Shown here: one piece after another, positions 1 through 8,490 of the stretch
Position numbering within the stretch: the first letter of the stretch is position 1
How the letters are laid out: each line of letters starts with the position of its first letter
NCBI GenBank assembly: GCA_021773635.1
Contig: JAJFJV010000017.1
Span: 186,001-250,000 of the forward strand
DNA length: 64,000 bases
From: Gammaproteobacteria bacterium
Lineage (GTDB): Bacteria > Pseudomonadota > Gammaproteobacteria > HK1
Reading direction: 5' to 3'
The notes under the pieces: model-generated
The model's input: only the letters and a program-made list of their open reading frames with translations
What the model was told of the DNA's origin: nothing
Database searches by the model: none
Made by a program: the position numbers and the translations under genes

Positions 1-404
1 GAAACCACCACCGCAATCAGCAGCGCCCGCCCGGCGATAGCGGGTAGCGCCTCGAAGTGAAAGGGGAAACCCGGTTTCCAAATCCGTATTCCGAGCATCA
101 ACAGAACTGCTGCCAGCACCAGCAAACTGCCCAGGCCCCACACCAGACCACGGGCTGACTGGCGGAAAAATTTCGCCCTGCTATCACCAAAGCCCCAGCT
201 TTTCCCCCCGTGGATCCCCAGACCCCGCAGTATTGGCCACAGCGCCAACACGGCGCAAAATTCCATCGTACGAAATACCAGCTTGGCAAACACCGGCTCG
301 CCAAGGCCCAGTCCCTGAATGGCGAGATACAGCGGATAGGAGACCAGCCCGGCCACGATCGGAACGAGCGTCAGATAAACCGCCAGCAAAGGTATTGCGC
401 CCAT
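1..404 (-). CDS. Partial integral membrane protein, possibly CPBP/CAAX-type protease N-terminus
   Basis: An open frame starts at ATG 404 (MGAIPLLAVYLTLVPIVAG) and runs off the left edge of the window with no stop, giving about 134 residues. It is strongly hydrophobic, with membrane segments near residues 5-27, 44-56, 88-106 and at the window edge. The layout resembles the N-terminal half of CPBP-family intramembrane proteases, but the diagnostic EExxxR motif would lie outside the window, so the family is a guess. It is divergent from argG, with about 250 bp between them. Confidence 0.5.
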   Translation of the reverse strand, partial: MGAIPLLAVYLTLVPIVAGLVSYPLYLAIQGLGLGEPVFAKLVFRTMEFCAVLALWPILRGLGIHGGKSWGFGDSRAKFFRQSARGLVWGLGSLLVLAAVLLMLGIRIWKPGFPFHFEALPAIAGRALLIAVVV

Positions 405-653
405 ACAACCGAGCCTTTTGTTAGTTCTTGTTGCCGGCAGGCACAGGTTCAAGCCTCCCCCATAGCGCCCGACCGGAACGGCGAGTATGACAATCTGGAA
501 GCCGATAGGGAAAGCGTGTTCTGACCTCCCCTGATTTTGCCGCCTTTTTCCGGTGTGTTGACCGCTCCCGCGCTACCCGCCTTGCCATAAAAACCGTATC
601 ATCTCGCCCTTTGCAAGCACCCGGGTTCGCCCGAACAGTTTCAGAGGAAAACC

Positions 654-1862
654 ATGCGCGATATCAACAAGGCAGTACTGGCCTACTCCGGGGGACTCGA
701 CACCTCGATCATCCTTAAATGGCTCGCCGATACCTACGGCTGCGAGGTAGTGACCTTTACCGCCGATGTGGGCCAGCGTGGCGAGGTGGAACCGGCGCGG
801 GCCAAGGCCGAGGCCATGGGAATCAAGGAGATCTATATTGAGGATCTGCGCGAGGAATTTGCCCGCGATTATGTCTTCCCCATGTTTCGCGCCAATGCCG
901 TCTACGAGGGCGTCTACCTGCTCGGCACCTCCATCGCCCGCCCGCTCATCGCCAAGCGACTGGTGGAAATCGCCGCGGATACCGGTGCCGATGCCATCTC
1001 CCACGGCGCCACCGGCAAGGGCAACGATCAGGTGCGCTTTGAACTGGGCGCCTACGCTATCAACCCGCAGATCGAAATCATCGCGCCATGGCGTGAATGG
1101 GACCTCAACTCACGGGAAAAACTGCTCGCCTACGCGGATAAGCACGGCATCCCGGTAGAGATGAAACGCGGCAAGAAATCTCCCTATTCCATGGATGCCA
1201 ATCTGCTCCACATCTCCTACGAAGGCGGCCCGCTGGAAGACCCGTGGACCGAGCCCGATGAGGACATGTGGCTGTGGAGCGTGTCGCCGGAAAATGCCCC
1301 CAACAAACCCACCTATGTGGAACTGGAATACGTTCGTGGCGATATCGTAGCCGTAGACGGTGAGCCCATGAGCCCGGCAAAGGTGATGATGCACCTAAAT
1401 CAGTTAGCTGAGGAAAACGGCGTGGGCCGCCTCGATATGGTGGAAAATCGCTACGTGGGAATGAAGTCCCGTGGCTGCTATGAAACCCCGGCCGGCACCA
1501 TCATGCTCACCGCCCATCGCGCCATCGAATCCCTCACCCTGGACCGCGAGGCCTGTCACCTGAAAGACGACCTCATGCCCCGCTACGCCAAGCTGGTTTA
1601 CAACGGCTACTGGTGGAGCCCCGAGCGTGAAATGCTCCAAACCCTCATCGACGCCTCCCAGCAACGGGTCAACGGCCACGTGCGCGTCAAGCTGTACAAG
1701 GGCTCTGTCACCGTAGTTGGCAGAAAATCAGCCTCTGACAGCCTGTTCGACGAAGATATCGCCACGTTTGAAGACGATCGCGGTGCTTATGACCAACGCG
1801 ACGCCGAAGGCTTCATCCGCCTCAACGCCCTGCGCCTGCGCCTGGCGGCACGGCGGAAGTAG
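654..1862 (+). CDS. argG: Argininosuccinate synthase
   Basis: ArgG joins citrulline and aspartate, using ATP, to make argininosuccinate in the last steps of cytosolic arginine biosynthesis. The 402-residue protein has the usual bacterial length. The N-terminal ATP pyrophosphatase P-loop AYSGGLDTS is at residues 10-18, and the conserved [15 protein letters not shown] segment that binds citrulline and aspartate follows near residue 115. The start at 654 follows a good ribosome site (cagagga). The gene stands alone and is followed by a terminator-like hairpin, so it looks monocistronic. The family assignment is certain. Confidence 0.98.
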   Translation: MRDINKAVLAYSGGLDTSIILKWLADTYGCEVVTFTADVGQRGEVEPARAKAEAMGIKEIYIEDLREEFARDYVFPMFRANAVYEGVYLLGTSIARPLIAKRLVEIAADTGADAISHGATGKGNDQVRFELGAYAINPQIEIIAPWREWDLNSREKLLAYADKHGIPVEMKRGKKSPYSMDANLLHISYEGGPLEDPWTEPDEDMWLWSVSPENAPNKPTYVELEYVRGDIVAVDGEPMSPAKVMMHLNQLAEENGVGRLDMVENRYVGMKSRGCYETPAGTIMLTAHRAIESLTLDREACHLKDDLMPRYAKLVYNGYWWSPEREMLQTLIDASQQRVNGHVRVKLYKGSVTVVGRKSASDSLFDEDIATFEDDRGAYDQRDAEGFIRLNALRLRLAARRK

Positions 1863-1866
1863 ACTG

Positions 1867-1901
1867 GAAAAAGGGGCGCGCTGCAGCGTCCCTTTTCCCG
1901 T
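1867..1901 (+). terminator. Hairpin after argG
   Basis: An inverted repeat starts 5 bp after the argG stop: AAAAGGGGCGC pairs with GCGTCCCTTTT around a short loop. The stem ends in a T run (ccctttt), as expected of an intrinsic terminator for argG. Confidence 0.65.
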
Positions 1902-2056
1902 CACATCACCGGCAGCAGAAAAGTGACTTCTAAAATCCATAATCAACTCACTGCTGTCCCGCCAATCAACCCCCCTCATACCGAGCATGGCCCGTTTCAC
2001 CATAGCCAAGAACGAGTGCCCTGTTTGATTCATCCTTTGATGATGCTGCCGCTGTT

Positions 2057-2301
2057 TTATTCTGTAATGCGAAACTCGGCCAACAGAGGAATATGATCTG
2101 ATAACTTGCGCCACGCGCCACCATGTAATTTTTGGCAACTAGCCACGTCCAGACCACGACTATATAGACGGCCCATCCTCAACACAGGCAGCCATGCGGG
2201 AAATGTCTGGGCGTGCCTGCCCTCCAAAACGTGAAACACTTCGCTCACACCCAACTCGATATTCAAATGCCGTTCCGCAGGGCAATGCAGGAGCAATTGC
2301 C
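2057..2301 (-). pseudogene. C-terminal remnant of an endonuclease/exonuclease/phosphatase (EEP) family protein
   Basis: About 79 residues are open on the minus strand, ending in LSDHIPLLAEFRITE. The SDH-PL motif with the preceding aromatic and proline-rich TFPAWLPVLRMGRLYSRGLD segment is the C-terminal signature of EEP-fold Mg-dependent phosphoesterases (YbhP-like proteins, often found next to phospholipid genes). The N-terminal two thirds, with the catalytic Glu, His and Asn residues, is missing. The open frame stops making sense where a fragment of the window's dispersed repeat begins at about 2302. It is a 3' remnant probably cut by that repeat or a related deletion. It faces the CDP-alcohol phosphatidyltransferase gene, which may be an old functional neighbour. 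Confidence 0.6.
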
Positions 2302-2363
2302 GAGGATGCCGAGAGCAGCGCTTGAGACAGATTTTTCGATCATTTGAGAATAATAGTCATTCT
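2302..2363 (+). repeat. Fragment of the 160-bp TIR repeat
   Basis: The stretch cttgagacagatttttcgat at 2320 and the following catttgagaataatagtcat match the left-central part of the full repeats at 17140, 30348 and 63270. Both terminal inverted repeats and the internal ATG segment are missing. It lies between the EEP remnant and the CDP-alcohol phosphatidyltransferase and is oriented with the latter. Confidence 0.75.
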
Positions 2364-2399
2364 GTACTGAGGCTTGCATCACAACAGCAAGCAACATTA

Positions 2400-2984
2400 A
2401 TGCAAAGACCTGACGACAATATTGTTAATTTACCAAATGCTGTCAGCCTGTTGCGCCTGCTACTGGCACCCGTACTTATAGTGCTAGCTATCAATCAGCA
2501 ACCAATCTGGTTCATCGCCACCGTATTATTTTCGGGCTTCACCGATGTGCTCGACGGTTTTCTTGCGCGTATCCTCAACCAGATTACTAAACTTGGCTCG
2601 CACCTCGACAGCTGGGGCGACTTTGCAATGTATACCAGCATGGCGATTGGCGCATGGCTCTTGTGGCCAGATATTGTGATTCGTGAACAGCTCTCATTCG
2701 GGCTGATCATCGTTAGCTTTACTCTGCCGGTATTGCTCGGGCTGATAAAATTCCACCGCCTCACCAGCTACCACACCTGGAGCGTCAAGCTCGCAGTGCT
2801 GTGTACTTTTTTCGGGTATGTTCTGCTGTTCTCAGGAATAGCGGACTGGCCGTTTCATCTAGCAACAGCTATCTGCATTTATGCCAGTATTGAGGAAATT
2901 GTAATTACCCTGCTGATGAAGCACGAACACGTCGATGTACGCTCAATCTGGAAGGCGCTTAAATACCATCGCGCCGGGAGATAA
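2400..2984 (+). CDS. CDP-alcohol phosphatidyltransferase family protein
   Basis: An integral membrane enzyme that transfers a phosphatidyl group from CDP-diacylglycerol to an alcohol. The family signature D-x2-DG-x2-AR-x8-G-x3-D-x3-D is complete: DVLDGFLARILNQ followed by GSHLDSWGD, near residues 45-70. Several membrane helices follow. The frame is open from 2322, but the upstream part is repeat sequence, so I choose ATG 2400 (MQRPDDNIVNLPNAVSLLR), which matches the usual N-terminus of the family and gives 194 residues. The sequence cannot tell whether the acceptor is glycerol phosphate, serine, inositol or another alcohol. Codon use is AT-richer than in the housekeeping genes. Confidence 0.85.
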   Translation: MQRPDDNIVNLPNAVSLLRLLLAPVLIVLAINQQPIWFIATVLFSGFTDVLDGFLARILNQITKLGSHLDSWGDFAMYTSMAIGAWLLWPDIVIREQLSFGLIIVSFTLPVLLGLIKFHRLTSYHTWSVKLAVLCTFFGYVLLFSGIADWPFHLATAICIYASIEEIVITLLMKHEHVDVRSIWKALKYHRAGR

Positions 2985-3120
2985 TAGATCGCCCCGGATA
3001 CGCAAAATAGGAGACGGACCACGATTTCAGGTGAATTCACCTCATCCATCATAAAAACCGTGGCCTCCCCTATTCCTTCCCGTTAACTAAAACGCGCCAT
3101 ACCGAGCTAGAATCGACATC

Positions 3121-3528
3121 CAGCAAGCGACCGAATGTAACAATAAGAGACCTGACCCCGTACATTGCGTACTCGACCTTGTTGGCGACAAGTGGTCTTT
3201 GCTGATAATCAGAGACATCGGACTATTCGGAAAGTACCGAAATAAAGACTTTCAAGCGGGTGACGAGAATATTCCCTCGAATATCCTGGCGAGCAGGTTG
3301 AAACACCTCACCAACTCAAAGCTCATCGAAAAGCGGCTCTATCAGGCACACCCGCCCCGATTCGAATACCATCTGACAGATGCGGGATACGCTTTACTTC
3401 CGGTGATCAGGACGATGGCGAGGTGGGCGGTCAAACACGTAGCCGGAGTGGAGATACCCGAAGGACTCGACAATTCCTTCAGGAAAAACAAGGGGGATGT
3501 TCAGCGTCCTTCTCGATCTGCTTGTTAG
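3121..3528 (+). pseudogene. HxlR-type winged-helix regulator lacking a start codon
   Basis: The frame contains the HxlR helix-turn-helix core: VLDLVGDKWSLLIIRDI, then NILASRLKHLTNSKLI and the wing FEYHLTDAGYALLPV. The VLDLVGDKW part lies upstream of the first possible in-frame start (TTG 3199), and no ATG, GTG or TTG exists in this frame between the stop at 3088 and 3199. The usual family Cys before this motif is also absent (DPVHCVLDL). The 5' end has therefore decayed, or initiation is unconventional. The C-terminus past about residue 100 runs into a cassette-boundary-like sequence (GTTAGAT at 3524), so the last residues are probably not native. Confidence 0.6.
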
Positions 3529-3530
3529 AT
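3524..3530 (-). repeat. attC-like core (ATCTAAC on the minus strand)
   Basis: On the minus strand, ATCTAAC fits the integron R'' consensus RYYYAAC. It lies 13 bp after the stop of the 3544-3849 gene and is the exact complement of the GTTAGAT that precedes that gene at 3863-3857. In an integron cassette these two 7-bp cores should be complementary in this way. No integrase gene is visible, so this is only suggestive. Confidence 0.35.
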
Positions 3531-3543
3531 TCCGTATTTCGAT

Positions 3544-3849
3544 TTACCACGATCCTGGACTCATTATTTTCACTCCCAGCCACACCATAGGGATTGCCAC
3601 AAGAAATATTACAATCCGAGACAGAAAACATTCCTTTTTAGGTTCCGCAGTGAAACCAGTCACGTACATTGGCGCATTAAAAAGGAAACCATAAACTAGA
3701 TGGATGCCATAACCATAAATTAGCGCCCCTAGTCCATATTTCATCCCAAGCTCTCCATTTCTATGCGCTAGGTAAATCCAAACTACCAAGAACGCCACAG
3801 CACCGGTAATAAAAATATCGTTCAGTGGTTCCCGGTGCTTCTTTTCCAT
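3544..3849 (-). CDS. Small three-helix membrane protein, unknown
   Basis: A 101-residue protein starting MEKKHREPLNDIFITGAVAF. Three hydrophobic segments are visible, near residues 11-27, 39-55 and 79-97, with basic residues between them. I recognise no family. The gene is AT-richer than the core genes. It begins 8 bp after a GTTAGAT core and ends just before the complementary ATCTAAC, the arrangement of a single-gene integron cassette, where many unrecognised short membrane proteins are found. The start codon is the only ATG near the boundary. The function is unknown. Confidence 0.6.
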   Translation of the reverse strand: MEKKHREPLNDIFITGAVAFLVVWIYLAHRNGELGMKYGLGALIYGYGIHLVYGFLFNAPMYVTGFTAEPKKECFLSRIVIFLVAIPMVWLGVKIMSPGSW

Positions 3850-3856
3850 TTATTGA

Positions 3857-3863
3857 ATCTAAC
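3857..3863 (-). repeat. attC-like core (GTTAGAT on the minus strand)
   Basis: GTTAGAT fits the integron R' consensus GTTRRRY and is followed 8 bp later by the ATG of the small membrane protein. Immediately upstream on the minus strand is a GC-rich stretch with GGC/GCC inverted segments (gccgccgctggcc). This pairs with the core at 3524-3530. Confidence 0.35.
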
Positions 3864-3924
3864 GTTTGAGGCCAGCGGCGGCGAAGTCACCCAACTTGGG
3901 CACCTTAATTATGCGCCCTTCCCA

Positions 3925-4872
3925 CTACTGCATCCCATTAATGAGGTCTAATACCTCTGTCCTTTCCATAAAACCTGCGACGTTCACAGAATTTGGACTG
4001 GGTTTTGCACCATTGGCTATTAGCAGCTCAATGATTTCACTTGAGCCGCCAATAATTGCCGCATCAAATGGGCCGCCCTTACGTACTGCATAGAAGTTTA
4101 CGTTTGCACCTTCATTCAAAGCCACCTTCACCATCTCGATATCATTATATTTAGAGGCAATAATTAGTTTTTCAGTTGGATTCAGCCCCATGTACCGCCG
4201 CTCTCTTGATATATGGATCTCAGGTAACACCACTGACTTGCTCAATCCAACTAGCAGTGTTGCATCATCTTTAAACTCATGAGGAGGTATGTACAGGTTG
4301 AATCTAGCTGATTTTCCTGCTGCATTACCAGTTAAATCGCCCTTAACTACCATTCCTGCCACATCAAAAGATGCACCTGTACAGGGGTCATGGAAGGCAA
4401 CGCCAATATCGCCCCGACTTTCCTGTGGTATGTAGGTCAATGCGCAACCGGAATGAGGACTCCAACCTGCTACGATAAAATATTCATCATGTTTAGAACG
4501 ATGATTTGAATTCTTGGTTGTGGGCAGTCCAGCAAGTAATAATCGCGCCCAAACGTATGAGGCGGATGAACCATAAGCTGCTTCAATAGACGGTATTAAA
4601 TTCTTGCTCTTTGGGTCTGCCAATAACGACCTGTCGCTCTTCGCTAAATAGTCGAGATCTTTTGCAGTTCGCCGGTAAATCCACACCGGCATGTCCACGT
4701 ATATTACCCGCATCAGTTGACCAGGAATTAAACTCGTTATTTTGACTTCAACAGGATTCCTTGCTGCCTCGAGTTGCCCTGCTATATGGTCCTCAGGATA
4801 ATTATCTGCGAGCAAAACAGGTGACAAAATAATGTTGCAGGCGAAAAAGACAAATAATTTATGTAGTTTCAT
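3925..4872 (-). CDS. Secreted ankyrin-repeat protein, unknown function
   Basis: A 315-residue protein with a Sec signal peptide (MKLHKLFVFFACNIILSPVLLA, cleavage near residue 22). A long N-terminal domain of no recognised family follows. The C-terminus holds about two ankyrin repeats, residues 228-300: EKLIIASKYNDIEMVKVAL with GANVN, then FDAAIIGGSSEIIELLI with GAKP. It is predicted to be periplasmic, and its ankyrin part probably binds a protein partner. It follows GCGTTAGGG on the minus strand, again a cassette-like boundary close to the ATG, and its base composition is lower in GC than the core genes. It may be a transferred gene. Confidence 0.75.
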   Translation of the reverse strand: MKLHKLFVFFACNIILSPVLLADNYPEDHIAGQLEAARNPVEVKITSLIPGQLMRVIYVDMPVWIYRRTAKDLDYLAKSDRSLLADPKSKNLIPSIEAAYGSSASYVWARLLLAGLPTTKNSNHRSKHDEYFIVAGWSPHSGCALTYIPQESRGDIGVAFHDPCTGASFDVAGMVVKGDLTGNAAGKSARFNLYIPPHEFKDDATLLVGLSKSVVLPEIHISRERRYMGLNPTEKLIIASKYNDIEMVKVALNEGANVNFYAVRKGGPFDAAIIGGSSEIIELLIANGAKPSPNSVNVAGFMERTEVLDLINGMQ

Positions 4873-4971
4873 TATTCACTTTCTCTTGCCCTAACGCCTC
4901 GCTTCAGCGACTGGCACGCAGCGAAGTGGAGTGTCGCTCCTGTTACCAAGTGCGGAGTCAAGATACGAAGT

Positions 4972-5067
4972 CTAAATTCGTAGCGCTGCAATGGCTATTC
5001 CAAATATCCCGTTTCAAACCACAAGTCAGGCGTAGCGCACATGAGGACACAGTAGCACGGCGTGCAT
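4972..5067 (-). repeat. Diverged second copy of the lysS 3' end
   Basis: On the minus strand 5067-5026 reads M-H-A-V-L-L-C-P-H-V-R-Y-A-stop, against the real LysS ending [13 protein letters not shown]-stop at 5789-5748. Similarity continues past the stop, through cattgcagcg, to about 4972, matching 5697-5747 downstream of lysS. The two copies are in direct orientation and flank higBA, as expected when an element inserts at the 3' end of a gene and carries a replacement end. Confidence 0.65.
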
Positions 5068-5075
5068 TTGTCTTG

Positions 5076-5390
5076 TTATGCGGCACTAAGCGGTCGGATC
5101 CGTGACACATCTTCCTTAATCGCCTCTGCCGTATCCCATAAATCTATCGCCCGTTGCGCGTTCAACCAAAATTCCGGTGAGTTGCCAAAGAGACGGGCGA
5201 GCCTCAGTGCCATCTCCGGACTAACCGCTCGGCGCTCACGTAACAGCTCATTGATGGACTGGCGTGAAACGCCCACCGCTTTGGCCAGTTCGGAGACCGA
5301 CAATCCGTAGTCAGGGAGAAAATCCTCTCGCAGCATCTCACCCGGATGAGTAGGCCTGCGCTTCATCTTGCTTGTGTTGGGAATACTCAT
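5076..5390 (-). CDS. higA: HigA-type antitoxin (XRE family)
   Basis: A 104-residue helix-turn-helix protein with the HigA hallmark RRPTHPGEMLREDFL at the start and the HTH GLSVSELAKAVGVSRQSINEL at about residues 30-50. FGNSPEFWLNAQRAIDLWD follows, as in the HigA/VapI group. The ATG at 5390 is chosen because gaggtg lies 8 bp upstream; the more usual family start is the internal Met before KRRPTHPG. It lies 15 bp after the damaged higB frame, in the normal higBA order. Its stop overlaps a cassette-like core (GCATAAC). It should bind its own promoter. Confidence 0.9.
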   Translation of the reverse strand: MSIPNTSKMKRRPTHPGEMLREDFLPDYGLSVSELAKAVGVSRQSINELLRERRAVSPEMALRLARLFGNSPEFWLNAQRAIDLWDTAEAIKEDVSRIRPLSAA

Positions 5391-5405
5391 ATTCCACACC
5401 TCACC

Positions 5406-5654
5406 TTAATGATAATCACAAATTTCCACATCATAGGCATCGCCGTTGGCAAACCGAAAACATGTACGCCACTGGTCGTTGATGGATATCGAGTACTGTC
5501 CTTTTCGATCTCCCTTGAGAGCATGAAGTTTGCAATATCGGGGGCAATTCCCGCGTCGTAACGTCCTCCCAGCCCGAGGGGTGGCAAGGTATGTTGTCTT
5601 CAAGAGAGCCGTTTGCACTGCCTTCGTTCCCTGGATACCGGCTTTCGCCGGCAT
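5406..5654 (-). pseudogene. HigB-type toxin, N-terminally destroyed
   Basis: The last 45 or so residues are clear RelE/HigB toxin: LHALKGDRKGQYSISINDQW followed by FRFANGDAYDVEICDYH, which hold the usual catalytic-surface Arg, His and Tyr positions. Upstream the frame becomes unrelated (TLRRGNCPRYC, then ATPRAG). The first in-frame Met lies inside a palindromic genomic repeat (5618-5660). The family's N-terminal helices, including the RKL segment, are not present in any frame. The toxin is therefore probably inactive, leaving higA as an orphan antitoxin. Confidence 0.7.
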
Positions 5655-5660
5655 GACGGC
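5618..5660 (-). repeat. Palindromic REP-like repeat
   Basis: gcactgccttcgttccctgg followed by ataccggctttcgccggcat. The stem CCGGC-TTTC-GCCGG ends in gacgg. The same leading 20 bases recur at 26512 and, inverted, at 43512. This copy provides the false N-terminus of the higB frame. Confidence 0.7.
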
Positions 5661-5747
5661 ATTTTATTATTGAAAGAGAGCGGAGAAAGTCAAGGCTAGA
5701 ATCATAACGCTGCAATGACAGTTCCGGCCGTCCTGTTTTTCAGCCCT

Positions 5748-7235
5748 CTAGGCGTGGCGCATATGCGGAAACAGCAGTACATCCCGGATTGAGGGCGAAT
5801 CCGTAAGCAGCATCACCAGGCGGTCGATGCCGATGCCTTCCCCGGCAGTGGGGGGCATGCCGTGTTCCAGGGCGGTGATGTAGTCGGCGTCGTAGTACAT
5901 GGCCTCCTGGTCCCCGGCATCGCGGCTTTCCACCTGCTGGCGGAAACGTGCGGCCTGGTCTTCCGGGTCGTTAAGCTCGGAAAAGCCGTTGGCAATCTCG
6001 CGCCCGGCGATGAAAAATTCGAAACGGTCGGTGACCTCGGGATTTTCATCATTGCGCCGGGCGAGCGGTGAAACCTCAGTGGGATAAGCGGTGATGAAAG
6101 TGGGGTTCTGAAGCTGGTGTTCCACGGTCTTGTCGAAAACCTCCATCAGCAGCTTGCCCTGCCCCCATGACTCCTGCAGTGGAATTTCCAGCTTGTGGGC
6201 TATTCCCCGAAGTTGCTCCGGGTCACGCAATTCCTCGGCCTTGAGTTCCGGGTTAAAACGCAACACTGATTCTTCTACGGTCATACGTGCAAAGGGGGCA
6301 CTGAAATCATAATCCTGGCCCTGATACTGCACCGTGGTCCCACCCGTCACCTCACGGGCCAGGCCGCCCACCAGTTCCTCGGTAAGGTCCATCAGCTCAT
6401 GGTAGTTCGCGTAGGCCTGATAGAACTCGATCATGGTGAATTCGGGATTGTGCTGGGTAGAGAGACCCTCGTTACGGAAATTGCGATTGACCTCGAACAC
6501 CCGCTCAAAGCCCCCCACCACCAGCCGCTTCAGATAAAGCTCCGGCGCGATGCGCAGAAAGAGATCCATATCCAGGCTGTTGTGATGGGTCACAAAGGGA
6601 CGGGCCGCGGCGCCGCCGGCGATGGGCTGCATCATCGGTGTTTCCACTTCGAGATAATCGCGCTCGGCGAAAAACCGGCGGATATGGGCCACTATCGCGG
6701 AACGAGCCCGAAAAGTATCCCGTGATTCTTCATTGGCAATGAGGTCCAGGTAACGCTGGCGATATTTCACTTCCTGATCCGCCAGCCCATGGAATTTTTC
6801 CGGCAACGGCCGCAGGGCCTTCACCAGCAATCGCACGCTCTCGACGTGAATCGACAGTTCGCCGGTACGGGTGCGAAACAGATAGCCCTCGGCACCGAGA
6901 ATATCGCCCAGATCCCACTTCTTGAAACCGGTGTTGTAGAGCCCTTCGGGCAGATCATCGCGGCGCAGGTAGAGCTGAATTTTGCCAGAGCTGTCTTGCA
7001 GGGTGGCAAAGCTCGCCTTGCCCATGATGCGCCGGGTCATCATGCGTCCGGCTATGGACACACGAATCTTGCCAGCTTCCAGTTCGTCGCCATCGTGCTC
7101 GTCGTATTTGGCGTGCACCTCGCCCGCCAGGGCATTGCGCTGGAAGTCATTGGGAAAGGGATTTTCCGTCTCGCGCAGTACCGTTAGCTTGGCCCGGCGC
7201 TGTTCAATCTGTTCGTTATTATCTTCGGTGCTCAT
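5748..7235 (-). CDS. lysS: Lysyl-tRNA synthetase, class II
   Basis: LysS attaches lysine to tRNA-Lys in the cytosol. The 495-residue protein has the N-terminal OB-fold anticodon-binding domain ([19 protein letters not shown], near residues 57-75) and the class II catalytic core. Motif 2 is [20 protein letters not shown] (about 260-280) and motif 3 is [11 protein letters not shown] near the C-terminus. It lies 67 bp downstream of prfB on the same strand, the classic prfB-lysS operon. A diverged second copy of its last 14 codons and 3' flank lies at 4972-5067. Confidence 0.98.
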   Translation of the reverse strand: MSTEDNNEQIEQRRAKLTVLRETENPFPNDFQRNALAGEVHAKYDEHDGDELEAGKIRVSIAGRMMTRRIMGKASFATLQDSSGKIQLYLRRDDLPEGLYNTGFKKWDLGDILGAEGYLFRTRTGELSIHVESVRLLVKALRPLPEKFHGLADQEVKYRQRYLDLIANEESRDTFRARSAIVAHIRRFFAERDYLEVETPMMQPIAGGAAARPFVTHHNSLDMDLFLRIAPELYLKRLVVGGFERVFEVNRNFRNEGLSTQHNPEFTMIEFYQAYANYHELMDLTEELVGGLAREVTGGTTVQYQGQDYDFSAPFARMTVEESVLRFNPELKAEELRDPEQLRGIAHKLEIPLQESWGQGKLLMEVFDKTVEHQLQNPTFITAYPTEVSPLARRNDENPEVTDRFEFFIAGREIANGFSELNDPEDQAARFRQQVESRDAGDQEAMYYDADYITALEHGMPPTAGEGIGIDRLVMLLTDSPSIRDVLLFPHMRHA

Positions 7236-7302
7236 GGTTCCGTCATCCCGGTCCGTCGACCAGTGTTATTGAATTAAATGGCGGGAGTGACCCGCCCTAC
7301 GC

Positions 7303-8401
7303 TTATAAACCGCTTTTCAGACTGGCCTCGATAAAGGCGTCCAGGTCGCCGTCCAGCACGGCCTGGGTGTTACCGGTTTCCACTCCCGTGCGCAGATCCT
7401 TGATGCGCGACTGATCCAGCACATAGGAGCGGATCTGGCTGCCCCAGCCGATATCAGATTTTTCCTGCTCCACCCGGTTCTGCTCCTCCATGCGCTTGCG
7501 CATCTCCAGCTCATACAGCTTGGACTGGAGCTGCTTCGTGGCAGTGGCTTTGTTTTTATGCTGGGAGCGCTCGTTCTGGCACTGCACCACGGTGTTGGTG
7601 GGCAGGTGGGTAATGCGCACCGCCGATTCGGTGCGGTTAACGTGCTGGCCACCGGCACCGCTGGCACGGTAGACATCAATGCGGAGATCCGCCGGATTGA
7701 TATCGATATCCACATTGTCATCCACCTCGGGGGCGACAAACACCGCGGCAAAGGAAGTATGCCGCCGATTACCCGAATCGAAGGGAGATTTCCTCACCAG
7801 GCGATGTACCCCGGTCTCGGTACGCAACCAGCCAAAGGCGTGATCACCCTGAAAGCGAATGGTCGCACTTTTAATACCGGCCACCTCACCCGCAGAGAGT
7901 TCGATAAGCTCGGTTTTATAGCCACGCCGCTCACCCCAGCGCAGATACATGCGTAGCAGCATTTCCGCCCAGTCCTGGGCCTCGGTGCCACCGGAACCGG
8001 ACTGGATATCCACGAAGGCATTGGCCGGATCCATCTCACCGGAAAACATGCGCCGGAATTCAAGCACGGCCAGCTTTTTCTCCAGATCATCAAGATCAGA
8101 GCCAATCCCGGTGACGGTATCCGCATCATCTTCCTCGGCTGCCATCTCCAGCAGTTCCCCCGCCTCGGACAGGGCCAAGTCGAGTTCGCGAATGGTCTCT
8201 ACTATGCGTTCCAGCTCTGCCTGCTCCTGCCCCAGTCCGCGGGCACGCTCCGCGTCTTCCCAGACTGAGGGCTCTGCCAGCTCGCGCCGAACTTCGGTCA
8301 GTCGTTCCTCTCGCGCCGCATAGTCAAAGATACCCCCTCAAGGCATCAGTGCGCCCTTGCATGTCTTTGATTTTCTGCAGCACAGGATTGATTTCGAGCA
8401 T
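7303..8401 (-). CDS. prfB: Peptide chain release factor 2, with programmed +1 frameshift
   Basis: RF2 terminates translation at UGA and UAA. The first frame starts at ATG 8401 ([17 protein letters not shown]), runs 25 codons and ends at an in-frame TGA (8326-8324). A +1 shift after CTT (8329-8327) moves into the long frame DYAAREERL, giving 365 residues in all. The stop-codon recognition SPF tripeptide appears in [14 protein letters not shown], and the peptidyl-tRNA hydrolysis motif in [15 protein letters not shown]. Both are intact. The gene is cotranscribed with lysS. The frameshift is the known RF2 autoregulation: low RF2 leads to more shifting. The shorter frame from 8178 is only its 3' part. 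Confidence 0.97.
8324..8340 (-). promoter_or_regulatory. prfB programmed frameshift site
   Basis: On the minus strand the sequence is AGGGGGTATCTTTGA. An internal Shine-Dalgarno-like AGGGGG sits 3 bases before the CTT slippery codon, followed by the in-frame UGA and C. This matches the canonical bacterial prfB site. Confidence 0.95.
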
Positions 8402-8425
8402 CGTCATTTCCGGAACTATTACGCA

Positions 8426-8475
8426 GCCTGTAAAGCCGCGGGATGGTACTACAGTCGCGAATGGGCTTACAGGCT
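8426..8475 (-). terminator. Inverted repeat between the 8491 gene and prfB
   Basis: GCCTGTAAAGCC (8426-8437) pairs with GGGCTTACAGGC (8463-8474) around a loop of about 25 bases. It lies downstream of the stop of the 8491-9030 gene and upstream of prfB. It could end the upstream transcript, but no clear T run follows. Confidence 0.35.
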
Positions 8476-8490
8476 GGCAACTTGTCGGCC

